A stretch of DNA of 64,000 nt from Astragalus membranaceus (lineage: Eukaryota > Streptophyta > Magnoliopsida > Fabales > Fabaceae). The translations under genes were made by a program, and so were the position numbers. The notes below the pieces were generated by a model that had not been told where the DNA came from, did no database searches, and saw nothing but the letters and a program-made list of their open reading frames with translations. Of this stretch, positions 1 through 10,975 are shown one piece after another; the stretch's first letter is position 1; the number at the start of each line of letters is the position of its first letter. Where the stretch lies: the NCBI GenBank assembly GCA_039519185.1, contig CM076854.1, positions 157,104,166 through 157,168,165 on the forward strand. Reading direction: 5' to 3'.

Positions 1-2
1 AG

Positions 3-632
3 CATATGATACAAAGTAAACTTGAGCTCTCCTGGCCACAAAGCCACATGCTCTCCCTTTTTCATTCCCTCAACTCTCCAAATTCGCTTCGAGCGACCCG
101 AAGCTTTCCTCCCGACCCTCTCCAAATTAAACCCATGCTGGTACAACGATTCGATCTCCAAAATATTTCTGGAAACCCAATCATATTGGGAGACCTCTCG
201 CACCGGTACGTCAAGGTCCCCACAACCAGTACTAGAGTACTCATCCAGAGAAACGGCAGAAGCTCGGCTGGACTCCGGTTGGCTCTTAGGGCGAGATTCA
301 ACTTGTTCTTCAACACCCTCTCTATCGGACTCATCAGCAGAGTCGGAACTCGACCCAAGATCGACCTCGGAACCCTCTGATTCCTCCACTGGAATTTCCT
401 CATCAGACTCGGAAGTAACAGCCATCACATCCACCAAGCAATCCTCCTCCACATCTTCGGGAGTATCGTCATTCGGCTCATTAGCATCGGTCGCAGGAGA
501 AGAACTTTCGCTCTCAAAATTATCTTCCGCCTTATCACTCACAGGGGCGGAAGCAGAGTGCTCTTGCACGTCCGGGGCGGCGACTTCCGAAGGCTCGGCA
601 CGGACCTCAGGGATTTCACCACCAGAAGCCAT
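3..632 (-). CDS. Antisense additional ORF of the Tat-type element (partial, runs off the window)
   Basis: An uninterrupted frame of 210 codons runs from an ATG at 632 to the left edge with no stop. A TAG lies nine codons upstream of the ATG, so this is the first possible start. The N-terminal half (MASGGEIPEV...) is acidic and Ser/Glu-rich, likely disordered. From about residue 150 it becomes more globular and ends in a basic, Trp-containing stretch (RSKRIWRVEGMKKGEH). It lies opposite to the host element. A TATA motif (1035-1044) and a candidate 5'UTR intron (703-862; donor GTTAGT, acceptor TGTAG) precede it. Known antisense ORFs of Tat elements are often transposase-like or plant-mobile-domain-like, but that part, if present, is outside the window. 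Function unknown. Confidence 0.6.
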   Translation of the reverse strand, partial: MASGGEIPEVRAEPSEVAAPDVQEHSASAPVSDKAEDNFESESSSPATDANEPNDDTPEDVEEDCLVDVMAVTSESDEEIPVEESEGSEVDLGSSSDSADESDREGVEEQVESRPKSQPESSRASAVSLDEYSSTGCGDLDVPVREVSQYDWVSRNILEIESLYQHGFNLERVGRKASGRSKRIWRVEGMKKGEHVALWPGELKFTLYHM

Positions 633-1034
633 CGCACTCGCAAACTCTTTCCGGTACTAAGTGACGTCTCTCCGAGTTTGTTTCGTTCTCGCCAGATCGA
701 ATCTACAGGAATGGGGGACGAAATGTCAGGAATAAAGATCGAAAAATGGGTTCGCGAGCAAGTCGGAACCCGACCTGACGACCCCCATTCTGAGATCAAA
801 AGGGACGGGGGAAGGTCCAGGCACAAATAAAAAGTAAAGAAAAAACCAAAAAGTAGACTAACCTCGAAACTATGTCGCAAGCTGATGATGTCTGGAAATA
901 AACGGTTGTCGATCCTCAGAAACCGACCTTAAAGGTACTTCAAACACGTTCACTCTAAAGAAACTCGGGAGCTCTCGAAAGATCGGCAAATCAGAACAAA
1001 TGAACAACAAACAACAAATGAATTGGTGAGACCC

Positions 1035-1044
1035 TTTATTTATA
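1035..1044 (-). promoter_or_regulatory. TATA box for the antisense ORF
   Basis: On the minus strand the sequence reads GCTATAAATAAAGGG, followed by a CA-rich start region and a leader of about 400 bases to the ATG at 632. Position and orientation fit a separate promoter for the antisense frame. Confidence 0.45.
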
Positions 1045-1359
1045 GCAAATCCAATGGGCCTGGGCCTGGAAGTCGAAGCGTCACATCCAACCCATGGTCC
1101 ATTAAAATCCGCACGCTGAAAAATAAAACGTCACCATCATGCGCCGCCACTACGAAGAGACGCCTTGTCAGAAACAGTAAAAGTGGCACTGATTCCAAAG
1201 CAGCACTGAGTTTCGAAAAACTGCCCACGTCGCTCGAAAGCTCGACGGACAGCTAGCATCGCTCGAGAAACCCCGGCCCCAACATAAGCTCGATAAACGG
1301 ATAGAACCTCCACTCAAAGTCAAGATCGCTCCTCGTAGCGACCAGACTTGGGGGACCAC

Positions 1360-1846
1360 TGTTATGGTAATTACAGTAACTTCTATTTGCACCCCTTCTC
1401 CAAAAGCCCAATTGATGAAAAGCCCAATTGTAATCAAGAGAGTCCAATCTTCAATGGCCAAGATCAGCCCGCAAGATCGGACGGCCCAAAAACGCCAACA
1501 CAAACACATCCAAACTCTATAAATACCCCATTCAATGCTCATTAATGGCAAGCACTTTTCTAACCAAACACTTATTCTCTCAAATACTGACTTAAGCGTC
1601 GGAGTATCATTGTAGGTACAACCTCGCCCTCCAAGATCGAACATCTCAAGATCGAACGCCTCAACATCGCCTCTCAAGGTCGAACATCTCCAGGTCGAAC
1701 AAAACCTTCCTCTCAAAGCCCGAAGACAAAGATAGAATCAAGGACAAAATATCTACCAACTGCATAATATCGATCCTCAAGATCGGAAGCACGGTACAGA
1801 ACAGATACTCTGGTATATACTAAAAAGATCGAGCGTCAACTCAACA
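1360..1846 (+). repeat. 3' LTR of the Tat-type element (487 bp)
   Basis: It starts TGTTATGG right after the polypurine tract and ends ACTCAACA, giving the inverted pair TGTT/AACA. A strong TATA box (TATAAATA, 1518-1525) lies in its first third. The partner LTR lies outside the window, so divergence cannot be judged. Confidence 0.7.
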
Positions 1847-2345
1847 GAAAATCTGTGGTTAATAATAGGGCCCATATTTCCCTGGGCGGAGATAATTTTC
1901 AGCCACAAACCTTCTTCCATCGGCAGAAAATGATAGAATAATAGTATATGAGTGAAAATAAATGTCTCCGTATTTTTATAGTAATAAAGTAAAAAATAGC
2001 GGTGCCTAATGAAAGTGATTTACGCAATGGGCTATTATGCTATGGTTGGTTTTTTCTCAGTTTTTAATTTCTTAGATGAAAGTGGCCGCATGCCTTCAAG
2101 GGTCCATCCATGTCATGGTCATGGACATGTCATGGTCATGGTCATGGTTATGGATGAAAGGTCGGTTCGATCAGATCCCACATTATGAATCTGGAGCAAC
2201 AATGGCTTATGTCGAGACTGCTATTGTATTGTAGTACATATATTAAAGATATTATTCGGATTTGTAGGGCCTTCCATCCTTTTGTCTTATTCTGTTTGTT
2301 TTGCATTCTTGTGAAATTATGAACTCTAAGCCGCACAATACTTTA
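1847..2345. other. Unassigned intergenic DNA
   Basis: No gene seen. It contains a short run of CATGGT/CATGGA repeats at 2108-2155 and otherwise unstructured AT-rich sequence. Confidence 0.5.
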
Positions 2346-2498
2346 GTGTGTGTTTGGATGCTGTTTGCATGCCAAACGCACGTCTGGAAAATCTGCGGCA
2401 ACAATGAAGTTAGGAAATGGAGCTTCAACTTGGCCGTGGAAAATTTTGCCTTCGCCATGAATTTTCGCGGCAACACCACCGCCCATCCAAACACATAC
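2346..2498. repeat. MITE-like element with inverted ends
   Basis: The left end GTGTGTGTTTGGATG is matched in inverted form at the right (CATCCAAACACATAC), 153 bp apart. This TGTTTGGATG type of end is common in small PIF/Harbinger- or Mutator-like plant elements. No clear target duplication was seen, so the class is open. Confidence 0.5.
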
Positions 2499-3522
2499 AT
2501 AAATTTCAGCACCACAACAACGTTCAAGGCGGAATTGTTGGTGTATTGCTAATTTTCCTTGTGTTATTAGTAGAAAGAAATAGGCCCAGTATCTATTAAA
2601 CTGACCAAATATTGCTTCTTGTAACAGGTACTGTGCACTAAAAGACTTGGGCCTTGCTTGACCCGGTCCAACTACTCAACGCAGAAAGGTTAATTCAACT
2701 AAACCTAGCTGCTTGATCATTCAGATATTTTTCTTTCTCTTTCTTCACGCGTTTTTCTTCTCTGTTCTCTCTGAATCTCACTGCTTCAGGTTCTCTCTGC
2801 GTGAATCAGTCTCTCCTTTTCTTTGCAGTGAAACCGTAGCTATGTTTGCTGTGATCTTCTGCTGCGCTTCCTTCTATCTGGAAGCTAAGAACCGTTTACT
2901 CTTTTCTTGTTTGATTTCTGGTTTATTTGCTTGCGTTTCTTCTTGCTCACAGAGACCTGATCTCTCTTCCTTATTTGCAGGTCATACTGATTTCAACAAA
3001 TCAGTATACTCAGCGTTCAGAGAAGGAAGATCTAAGGTGTTGGTGTTCGTATGGGAACCAACGTCAAGCGAGAAGAGGCACAGTTGCTGCTGTTACTCAA
3101 AGCGAAGAAGATAGAAAACAGTTTCACGAAAGGATGCAGAGGAGAGTAAAGAACTGTACTGCAGAAAACTTGAATGTAAAGGAAAAAATACTTCTCTATA
3201 TTTTCATTCATTGTAGATGTGTTTATATACATGTATTAGTGTAACAAACCATAGTTTGTTACTAACAACCTATTAACAAACTTATTGTTATTCTGAAGTT
3301 GTTAATCAAACAACTAATTACCCTTTGTTTCAGTTTAGGGTTTTTATACTAAACTCAGATTATAACAGCTATTTACTGTTTTTACAAACTGTTTTTAGAG
3401 AAACTGAATTACAACAAAAATTAACAGGAATCGCCGGCCACCACCATGTGGAACTGGCCATGACCAGACTGGCCACCACCATGTGGAATTGCCGACACTA
3501 ATAAACAGTCAAGATCTTTTTA
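2499..3522. other. Noncoding DNA, possible old retroelement remnant
   Basis: A pyrimidine-rich stretch (2725-2830) is followed by a short open frame of no recognisable family (2713-3114). The stretch 3240-3420 is rich in AACAAAC/GTTTGTTA direct and inverted motifs. I cannot assign it to a gene or a bounded element. Confidence 0.3.
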
Positions 3523-3625
3523 CACTACAAAACAAACGGGTTTTTCGGTGTTTTTTTCAATGGTCTTGATGTTGCTGACACTTTTAGACGCACGAGATCT
3601 TACCGACACTTTTAAATACATTAAT
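3523..3625 (+). repeat. CACTA-like transposon end
   Basis: It begins CACTACAAAACAAACGGG and is followed by spaced CCGACACTTTTA-type motifs, resembling the terminal CACTA signature plus subterminal repeats. The opposite end was not found, so this is a one-sided remnant at best. Confidence 0.35.
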
Positions 3626-3780
3626 AAATACAGTTAGTTCCATATTTCTATACTTTTTTCACCACACATTTTATAATTATTTTTAAATTAACATTATTAA
3701 TTTTCAAAATTAATTAAATTAATTAATATAATTTTATTTAAATTAATATAAAAAAAATAACTTTTTTTTTGCAAAACACA

Positions 3781-3880
3781 GTTCAGAAGTCGTTTCCCAA
3801 GGGGCGACTTCTGAACAGCAAAAGTAAGAAAAGAAATTAAATTTTCATGTTTAGAAGTCGGTTCCATGGGGCGACTTCTA
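3781..3880. repeat. Pair of short perfect hairpins
   Basis: Two palindromes lie 36 bases apart. 3781-3816 has arms GTTCAGAAGTCG and CGACTTCTGAAC. 3852-3880 has arms TAGAAGTCG and CGACTTCTA. Both share the stem AGAAGTCG around different loops. Function unknown. Confidence 0.7.
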
Positions 3881-4187
3881 GACTAAAAGTTGGATGTGTT
3901 TTAGTTTGGTAAATAATCTAAAATGTGTGTTATTTTGGTAATTTTTTTTGGTTCTACGGTCGTTTTTTCCCCACTTTTCTACTTAATGTACTTTTCTACT
4001 TAATGTACTATCCTTTTGAATTGAGCTATTCTCATGGATTTAAGTCTTAATAATCATATTGCTTTTGTTGAGAGTTAAATTACTAAAATGTCTACCTATA
4101 GATTGAATTAAAGTACTCAACCGAATATGTATATATGAAGCCGCCAAAAAGAAAAGAGCTACTATCGGGTGTCGATATAGTAAAAAT

Positions 4188-4224
4188 AGAGTTGTCAATG
4201 GGCTGGGCTCAAATTGACAGCTCT
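4188..4224. repeat. 37-bp relic: fused ends of a GGGCC-rich MITE family
   Basis: It reads AGAGTTGTCAA, then GGGCTGGGCTC, then TTGACAGCTCT: two inverted ends with almost nothing between. The right half is the reverse complement of the end at 31668 (AGAGCTGTCAATTTGAGCCC), so it belongs to the same family. Confidence 0.5.
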
Positions 4225-4239
4225 AAGTAAAAGCCATTG

Positions 4240-4490
4240 TAGTCTCACATTGAGTAAGCTGTTTTTATAAGTGCTTTTGTATAAACTGTTTTTATAATAA
4301 AAAATAAAATAATGTTAAACTATTTTTCTGTAAGTCATAAGCTGTTTTCATAAGCTATAATGTGGAGTTTATGAAAATTAGCTGAAAACAGCTTATGAAC
4401 ATGTCATAAGCTATTTTCATAGACTCTCTCAAATAGTCTCATAAGTGTTTATATCGGTAGATAAATCTAAATAAACTGATCCACAGAGGC
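4240..4490. repeat. MITE-like repeat with CATAAGCT motifs
   Basis: Direct and inverted copies of ATAAGCTGTTTTCATA / GAAAACAGCTTATGA occur through the stretch, giving strong foldback potential. Such repeats are typical of small inverted-repeat elements. The boundaries are not clear. Confidence 0.4.
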
Positions 4491-4652
4491 CCTTAGTCGT
4501 AAGACTCTCGCACATAATGGCCTAATAGTCTTTTGGGTTCACTCTCTTGATAAACTTAAATTTAAATCCCAACACTCTACTTTTTCCTCCATATTCTTTC
4601 ACCCGACCATTTCTACAAAGGACAACAAAAATATCTCCACCATGTTCCTCCC

Positions 4653-7049
4653 TGTTATACCCCAATTTTGTCCGAGCTCCTGTTAATAGCGTTTTAATTT
4701 ACTAGGTCGCATTTTTTTTGCAAGTCTCGAGTCCTGTTAACGCGTGTCGGTGTCATGCGAGTGTCGTTAAGATGCCATTTGTGTAATTGGGCCAACAGTT
4801 GGGTTATTGGGCCTACACATATACAAAATGGGCTTATCATTTTGAGTTGGGCCCACGAACGTGGTTCCTAGTTAATTTTTAGTGTTTATCAGTTAGCGGG
4901 CCTATTTGTCCTATTTGAGCCTCGTTCTAGCGCATTTGTTTAGTTGGGCCCGATTTCGCTTTTGTATTAGGCTCAACTTCTTTTATTATTTTTATTTTTT
5001 TTTTAATTTGTTTTGAGTCCAAAAATGTCAAAAAATCAAATTTTATTTCATTTACAATTTAGAGTCCAAACTGTCCCAAAAATGCAAAAAAACAATAGTC
5101 AAAAATACAAAAAATTAATAAAAACGAAAATTAAACAAAAATACAAATATTACAAAATAAATAAATAAGAAACTAATGTTTTGTTGTGTATGTATTTTCA
5201 GCATTAAACCCATCTCCTTTTTTATTGTTCTTCACTTCTCCCATTTTTGGCCAAAGAAACACTGTTACAAGCAAGCACTGTTACAAGCAACAGCCTGTTT
5301 CACGCCACCATTCAGTATACCTTTCTCCACTCCTTCACACAAGCACAGCTCTATACACAAAAAACACTGAATACACATCAGTTTCTTGGCCTCTCTCTCA
5401 CAGCCTTACACAACATACCACAAACATCATTCCTCCCCTCTATAAAAGGGTCGATGGTCAGCACTACAAAAGGGGAGGGGAGGACAGTAGAAAAATAAAA
5501 AGGGAATAAGAGAAATGTAGAGGGAATTGGGAGAAGGAAACAAACAGGAACAAAGGGGGGCTGGGAAACAAAGAAAAAAAAACTAAACACACACAACAAC
5601 ACACAGACAGGAGGGGGGGGCTGTGATAAAAAGAAAAAACAAGGGGAGAATCAAAAAAAAAAGGGGGGAGGCACTGTGAACTAAAAGGGGGGAAAAGAAA
5701 AAAGAACCAACAACACATCAACATAAAAATAGGAGAGCACCACCACCACCATGTCCAACCCTCCGGCCACCGAACACCACCGCGAGCCACCACCGGCGAA
5801 CCAGCAACCTCCGTGAGCACCACTGTCGCATCATCTTCTCTCTCTCGCTCCCTCACTGTATCACCCTCTCTCTCTCTCTATTTCACTTAGTGTTTTTTTC
5901 TTCTTCTTTATCCCTCCCTCTCTTGAATAGCCGCTGCCTGATGTTTCCAGCAGCTCCCTCATTTTTCTCATGTGTATTTTAGGTTTTATTTGGGTTTAGG
6001 TTAGTGATGAATTTTGTTTTGGGCTTCAGCCCATTATTAGATTTGTTTCAAACTTCATCTAATTGTGTTTTTGTCTCTTCTCTCTTCTTTCTTTCTACGT
6101 GTGTCTGTGTGGCCTTTTTTTTGGTTTTTATTTATTTATTTATTTTTTTGCTTTAATAATTATTCCTATGTTACCGATGTGTGGGTGTTTATTTAATTTG
6201 GATTATTAGAAATAACTATTAGTTGTTGTGTCTATTTGAACGCACCTTTTTCCATTTGACTAACCCATTTTTTTTTTTTTTAACTATTTCATTCTAAAAT
6301 AACACTTTAATTCAATAGTTCTAAAGTCAAAATCATGTTCAAAAATAAATTATTTCTAATGGTCACTCTGGGTTCAACTCGTTTGATCATCGCAAACATT
6401 CGCCTAAACTTCTTTTTAGTTAATAAAGTACAAACATAATTTCGACTCCTTTTTATCACGCTTCCCGGTAAGCACGTTTTCAAGTGAACAAACGCTCAAT
6501 CCCAAACCGGTTGTCTATAGCGGTCACTCTGGGCCCGACTCGTTTGAACGCTGTAAACACCTCCTTTTTCAAATAAGCCATTTATGACGACCACTCTGGA
6601 TTTATCTGTTTGGTCACCATGAACGGCCTCCAGTTTTCCCAAACTTTTCAAAAAAATAAAAAAAATACCAACACACAAATTTTTTCTAACCAAGAACTAC
6701 GTAGCTTTGATTTCTCCATCGCACCTGGAGATACGTAGGAGCGGGGGCCCACTCCCGTCGAGCGCAAAAAAACTAAAATTTTTTATTAAGTCTTCTTTTC
6801 CGTTTTTTTTGCAAATAACAAAAAAGGGTAAATTAAAGTGTTTTCTTTAAAACTATTTTTTTCTACACATTTAATTAAAAGGTAACCTTTTTAGGATGTT
6901 GCGGGGTGCTAGCACCTTCCCCGCACTTAATCGACCCCCGAACCCAAAAACATAGGTTTTTTCAATGTTTTCCTAAAAATAAATATTGTTGGCGGCTCCA
7001 TTGTTCAAAAGCAACGAGGAATCCCTCCTCGGATTCTTCGGTCGCTACA
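4653..7049 (+). repeat. 5' LTR of the TR-GAG element
   Basis: Begins TGTTATACCCC and ends CGCTACA. It holds the promoter (TATA at 5441), homopolymer-rich leader DNA and several small frames that are not conserved coding. Compared by eye with the 3' LTR, I see one G-run length change (near 5612 versus 15310) and one substitution (T versus A about 63 bases before the end). Confidence 0.93.
5441..5447 (+). promoter_or_regulatory. LTR TATA box
   Basis: CTCTATAAAAGGG is a canonical TATA box about 790 bases into the LTR. The same box lies at 15138 in the 3' LTR. It marks the U3/R transition of the element. Confidence 0.6.
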
Positions 7050-7051
7050 GC

Positions 7052-7070
7052 TGGCGACTCCACTGGGGAC
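7052..7070 (+). other. Primer-binding site
   Basis: TGGCGACTCCACTGGGGAC begins two bases after the 5' LTR. A TGG start (complementary to a tRNA CCA end) and this position mark the site where reverse transcription would start. I do not assign the tRNA. Confidence 0.7.
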
Positions 7071-9512
7071 TTATTTAAGAGGGTCAAGCCTAATTTAGTT
7101 AAATATGTAGATTATTGTTAGTTTAGTACTTTGTTTACCCTTAGTCCTTCTATTAGCATGTCTATTTCATTGACCTGTTTATTTGCTTTATCGAACCTTA
7201 GGGTAGAAAACCTTTGTACTATTATCTGTATTTCTTTTGCAGCTTGGGTAGTCTGGGTATTATGCCTATATCACACACATCACTTACACTTGTTTGTTCA
7301 CACACTTCTGAGTGGGGCCTTATACCCGGGTCTGAAAAAACCTAGGACGAGTGGAGACGATTAGTGTCAGTCATTCTGGATTTTATCTGTCTGACTCTCA
7401 TGAAAGTCTCAGCCAGAGTACGCTCTTTTGTGGTATCCCACACCAGGTAGCTCGCTATCGTTGTGAGTCATATCACGAAGGAGATTTCAGCTCTGGAGAC
7501 CTTTGTGAGGAAGTGAATAGAGCCACCCGAAAGGATGATCACTAAAGTAACCCTAGATCATGTTGAAAATACCAATTTAGACATGGCCCATTTAGGACAC
7601 AATGGAGCATCTTCTTTGTTTTATTTAGTATTGTCTTTTCCCTTACAATAAAAAACTATTATTATGTAGTCATGTCATTGTACCCAATAACAACGCATTC
7701 ATGCATCATGTTGCTCAAAGGCATTATTTTCTAAAAAAACAAAAACAAAAAGGCATGACATTATTCTTTTATTACTGCATCATTCGTGCATCTAATTCTA
7801 ATTATTTTTCAGTTTTTTTTTCTAGAGACATGTCTCATGCATTTCTTATACTCTTTCGCATATAAAAAATGTTCAAACATATCATTTTGCATGCATTTCA
7901 AGTACCGTCGGGGAATCATAAAACTTTTTTAAAGAGAACAAGCATTTGAAAGTCAGACCACCTGGATCATACTTTAATAAAAAGCTCACAATTCCCCGAC
8001 GAGATTAATAAAACCATACATTCGCGTCTCATGCACACTCATTCATTCATATTCCAAAAAAATCAGGGCAAAAAAAAAACAAGTTGGTTCGCCAACACTC
8101 ATGCATCTGTTAAAATCATGTTAAAATCATGTCAAGCAAGTTGGTTCGCCAACACTCATGCATTATTTTCTTCCCATGCATTAAAAAAAAAACCACCGCG
8201 AGTGTCATGCATTCTATTTCCTCGCACAAAAATAATTGTTAGCTCGCACTACCATTCATTCATAATCATTCACAAAAATCCTCATCAAAAAGTGTGGACA
8301 TCGCGTCAATGTGGCATTCATGCATCATTTCATTAACCTCATCACTTTGTTTGAATACATCATTTCTCCCTGCATGCATCCTTTCAAAAAAAAAAAAAAT
8401 CTCTCATGTGATGGCTTAATGGATAGAATTGCACCTTTGAACGGCGAAGGGTAATATCTCAAATTTGTTTGTCGACTACAAATTTGAGATGTTGCTCTGC
8501 GATGTCAGGGCACTTTGACCCAGTCACACGTGTTTTATTTTCGAGCAGGAAGTCAAATTGAGTCAACTAATTGTCGAAACGTTTCAGTATATTGTGTGAA
8601 GTATTGAGTCAGGATCCACTCAATGTTTCATGCAAGTTACTCAGGGTAACGACAATCAGTTGCCTCATATCACCATTCTTGCATCTCTCATCATTCAAAA
8701 AAAAGGGGGCATTGGCATTTCGTATCTTGTCTTGCCTCTAAAAATAAAAAAAATCAAATCAAAAAAAATCATTTTGAAAAAAAGGGGACATCGTCCTTGC
8801 ATCATTCGCATTGGCATTCCATATTTTGTCTTGCATTAAAAAAAAAAAGCAACAAAATTATTTAGAATAAGCCACACTTTTCGAGTGGTCATTCTCCACG
8901 CATTTGCATCATACTCGTATATCATAATTTGTTCATTCATTCATTGCATAAAATAAAAGTTGTGATGAGAAGCGAGACGTTCATGCAAAACAACCATCCT
9001 TTTTGAAAAAGTTTATCCTTACTTGGTTGCTAACTCCGGGTGTTCCAAAGCACTCAGTTTTTTTTTCAAATCAATAGCTCATTGGCATTTCTTTCAAAAA
9101 CACTGCATTCCCATCCATTCCATGACAAAAGACTGGAGCAACTCAAAAAAAAAAAAAAAAAAATGGTAACTCTCTGTGAAGCATTCTTCTAGTGAGCATG
9201 CATACTAGGTGCAGTTTCTCTTGTTCGAGTCAGTCAGTTTCCTTCCTTGCCCTCATCACCCTCCAAGTCTAGTCCCGCCCCATTCGCCCAAAGTGTATAC
9301 TCTTCCCGTGTTGGTACATAATTGACTTTTGGGTTAAATCCTCTGTGCAAGGGGGCAATTTTGTAATCACATAATTACCTTGTTAAAATTGCTTCCCTTT
9401 GATTCAAGTCTAAAATGTTGCATGCATTTGTCCAGTCATTCGTTCTTGGGCTTATAGTGTGTGTCCTGTTGACAGAGAAAGGCAAAGTTGGACTTGTTCT
9501 CTAGCTAGGAAC
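7071..9512 (+). other. Untranslated leader of the TR-GAG element
   Basis: About 2.4 kb without a sustained frame. It is rich in CATGCAT/CATTCAT motifs and A-runs (7690-9130). A long leader before gag is usual for large Tat elements. Confidence 0.6.
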
Positions 9513-10975
9513 ATGGCAACAAATGAAGAACTAAGAGCAGAAGTGAATGAGTTAAAAGCAGAGGTGAATGAGTTAAAAGCAGATGTGAATGGGTTAAGGA
9601 CGCAAATGTCAGAAATGGTGAGGGTTCTAATTCCTCTAGGTTACACTCTCCCTTCTAACCCAAAAGCTAATCAGGGAGCTGGTTCTGTAGCCATTATTGA
9701 GAATGAACAACCGGCATCTATCGGATCTGAAGGAATGATTGGTGAACCTCGGGCTCAGATCCCGCATCCTACTGTTATACCCCAGGCTACTCTTCAGAGC
9801 TTCACTCCTCAGCTAGCTGCCATTCCACAGGCTCAGGACTTCACGACTGGAAACCCTGCATACCCTCAGATTCATCACTCAACTCCAACTATGGCTCCAA
9901 TGCTCCAGCTCCCTCATAATGTAAGCAGCTTCCCTCAGGTTTATTCCGCTGAGCATCAGCAGACCAAAGATCAGTTTCAGATACTAGAGGAAAGATTAAG
10001 AAGGGTTGAAGGCTTCGGTTCCAGAGCAAGAGAGGCCAGAGACTTGTGCCTTATTCCTGATGTGGTGCTGCCTCCGAAGTTCAAAGTCCCCGACTTCGAC
10101 AAATACAGGGGCGCGACTTGTCCAAAAAGTCACTTGACGATGTATTGTAGAAAGATGTCTACTTACTCTCATGATGACAGACTGCTAATCCATTGCTTCC
10201 ACGAGAGCCTTGCAGGGGCATCTCTCAATTGGTATATGAAGTTAGAACCATCTCAGGTTCGCTGTTGGAAGGATTTAGCCGATGCATTCCTCAAGCAGTA
10301 TCAGTACAATACAGACATGGCACCAGACAGAACGCAGCTGCAGGGCATGAGCAAGAGGGACAATGAATCGTTCAAGGAGTATGCCCAGCGATGGAGAGCT
10401 TTGGCTGCACAATGTACACCTCCTCTTTTGGACAAGGAATTGGTCTCTATGTTTTTGGAGACTTTGCCACCACTATACTATGATCGTCTGATCAGCAGTG
10501 CATCCTCCAATTTTTCAGATGTGGTGATTGTTGGGGAGAGGATAGAGAACGGACTAAGAAGTGGCAAGATCGCCCAGAGTTCCCCAGGTAACACAAGTGC
10601 GCACAAAAACCCATCTTCCGGGTTTCCTGCAAAGAAGAATGAAGAAGCTAATCCAATAACAGGCCAAAAAAAAAGTCGCCTCGATACGACCCTATCCCTA
10701 TGTCGTATACCAACCTATGCAGATGCCTAATCAGCCACAATTTGATCTCCCCTCGTGAGATGAAGCCAGTACAACCTCCATTCCCAAAAGGATACAACCC
10801 ACAGGCCACTTGTGAATTCCATGCTGGGGCAATCAGTCACTCTGCCGAAAATTGTTATCTTTTGAAACATTTGGTTCAGGGTCTTATTGATTCAAGGCGA
10901 TTAACCTTTGAAGAGGGTGGTGAAGGATTTAACCCTCTGAGTTCAGAGCTATCAGGTCAAAATGACAACAGTTGA
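9513..10975 (+). pseudogene. Gag polyprotein of the TR-GAG element, with a frame change at an A9 run
   Basis: The ATG at 9513 opens a frame of 405 codons. Residues 3-35 form a repeated coiled-coil-like segment (ELRAEVNELKAEVNELKADV). A Gln/Pro-rich linker follows. Residues 180-360 match the retrotransposon gag/capsid fold, including LAGASLNWYMKL and ESFKEYAQRWRALAAQC. The frame ends at 10730 in an off-frame tail. The expected continuation lies in another frame from just after the run of nine A at 10676-10684. It carries RYDPIPMSYTNL and later CEFHAGAISHSAENCYLLKH, which is typical of Tat gag (a CxxH...HxxxxC-like knuckle), and stops at 10975. Either the A-run gained or lost bases, or a frameshift is used. 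Capsid function is known for the family. Confidence 0.85.

Larger units (their letters stand above)
1..1846 (+). mobile_element. 3' end of a Tat-type Ty3/gypsy retrotransposon
   Basis: The left edge of the window cuts an LTR retrotransposon on the plus strand. A purine-rich tract (1347-1359, TTGGGGGACCAC) directly precedes an LTR that starts TGTT and ends AACA. Internal DNA to the left carries a long open frame on the opposite strand. Antisense extra ORFs just upstream of the 3' LTR are known from Tat-clade elements such as Grande and RIRE2, so lineage is inferred from this layout. The 5 bases after the LTR (GAAAA, 1847-1851) would be one half of the target duplication; the other half lies outside the window. 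Confidence 0.75.

Noticed and set aside
2713..3114. A 133-codon plus-strand frame
   Set aside because: No conserved domain, starts in a pyrimidine-rich stretch, no promoter or splice support.
5176..5856. Several frames in the 5' LTR (and the same at 14873-15554)
   Set aside because: They are in LTR leader DNA, overlap in several frames, are low-complexity, and match no gag or pol domain.
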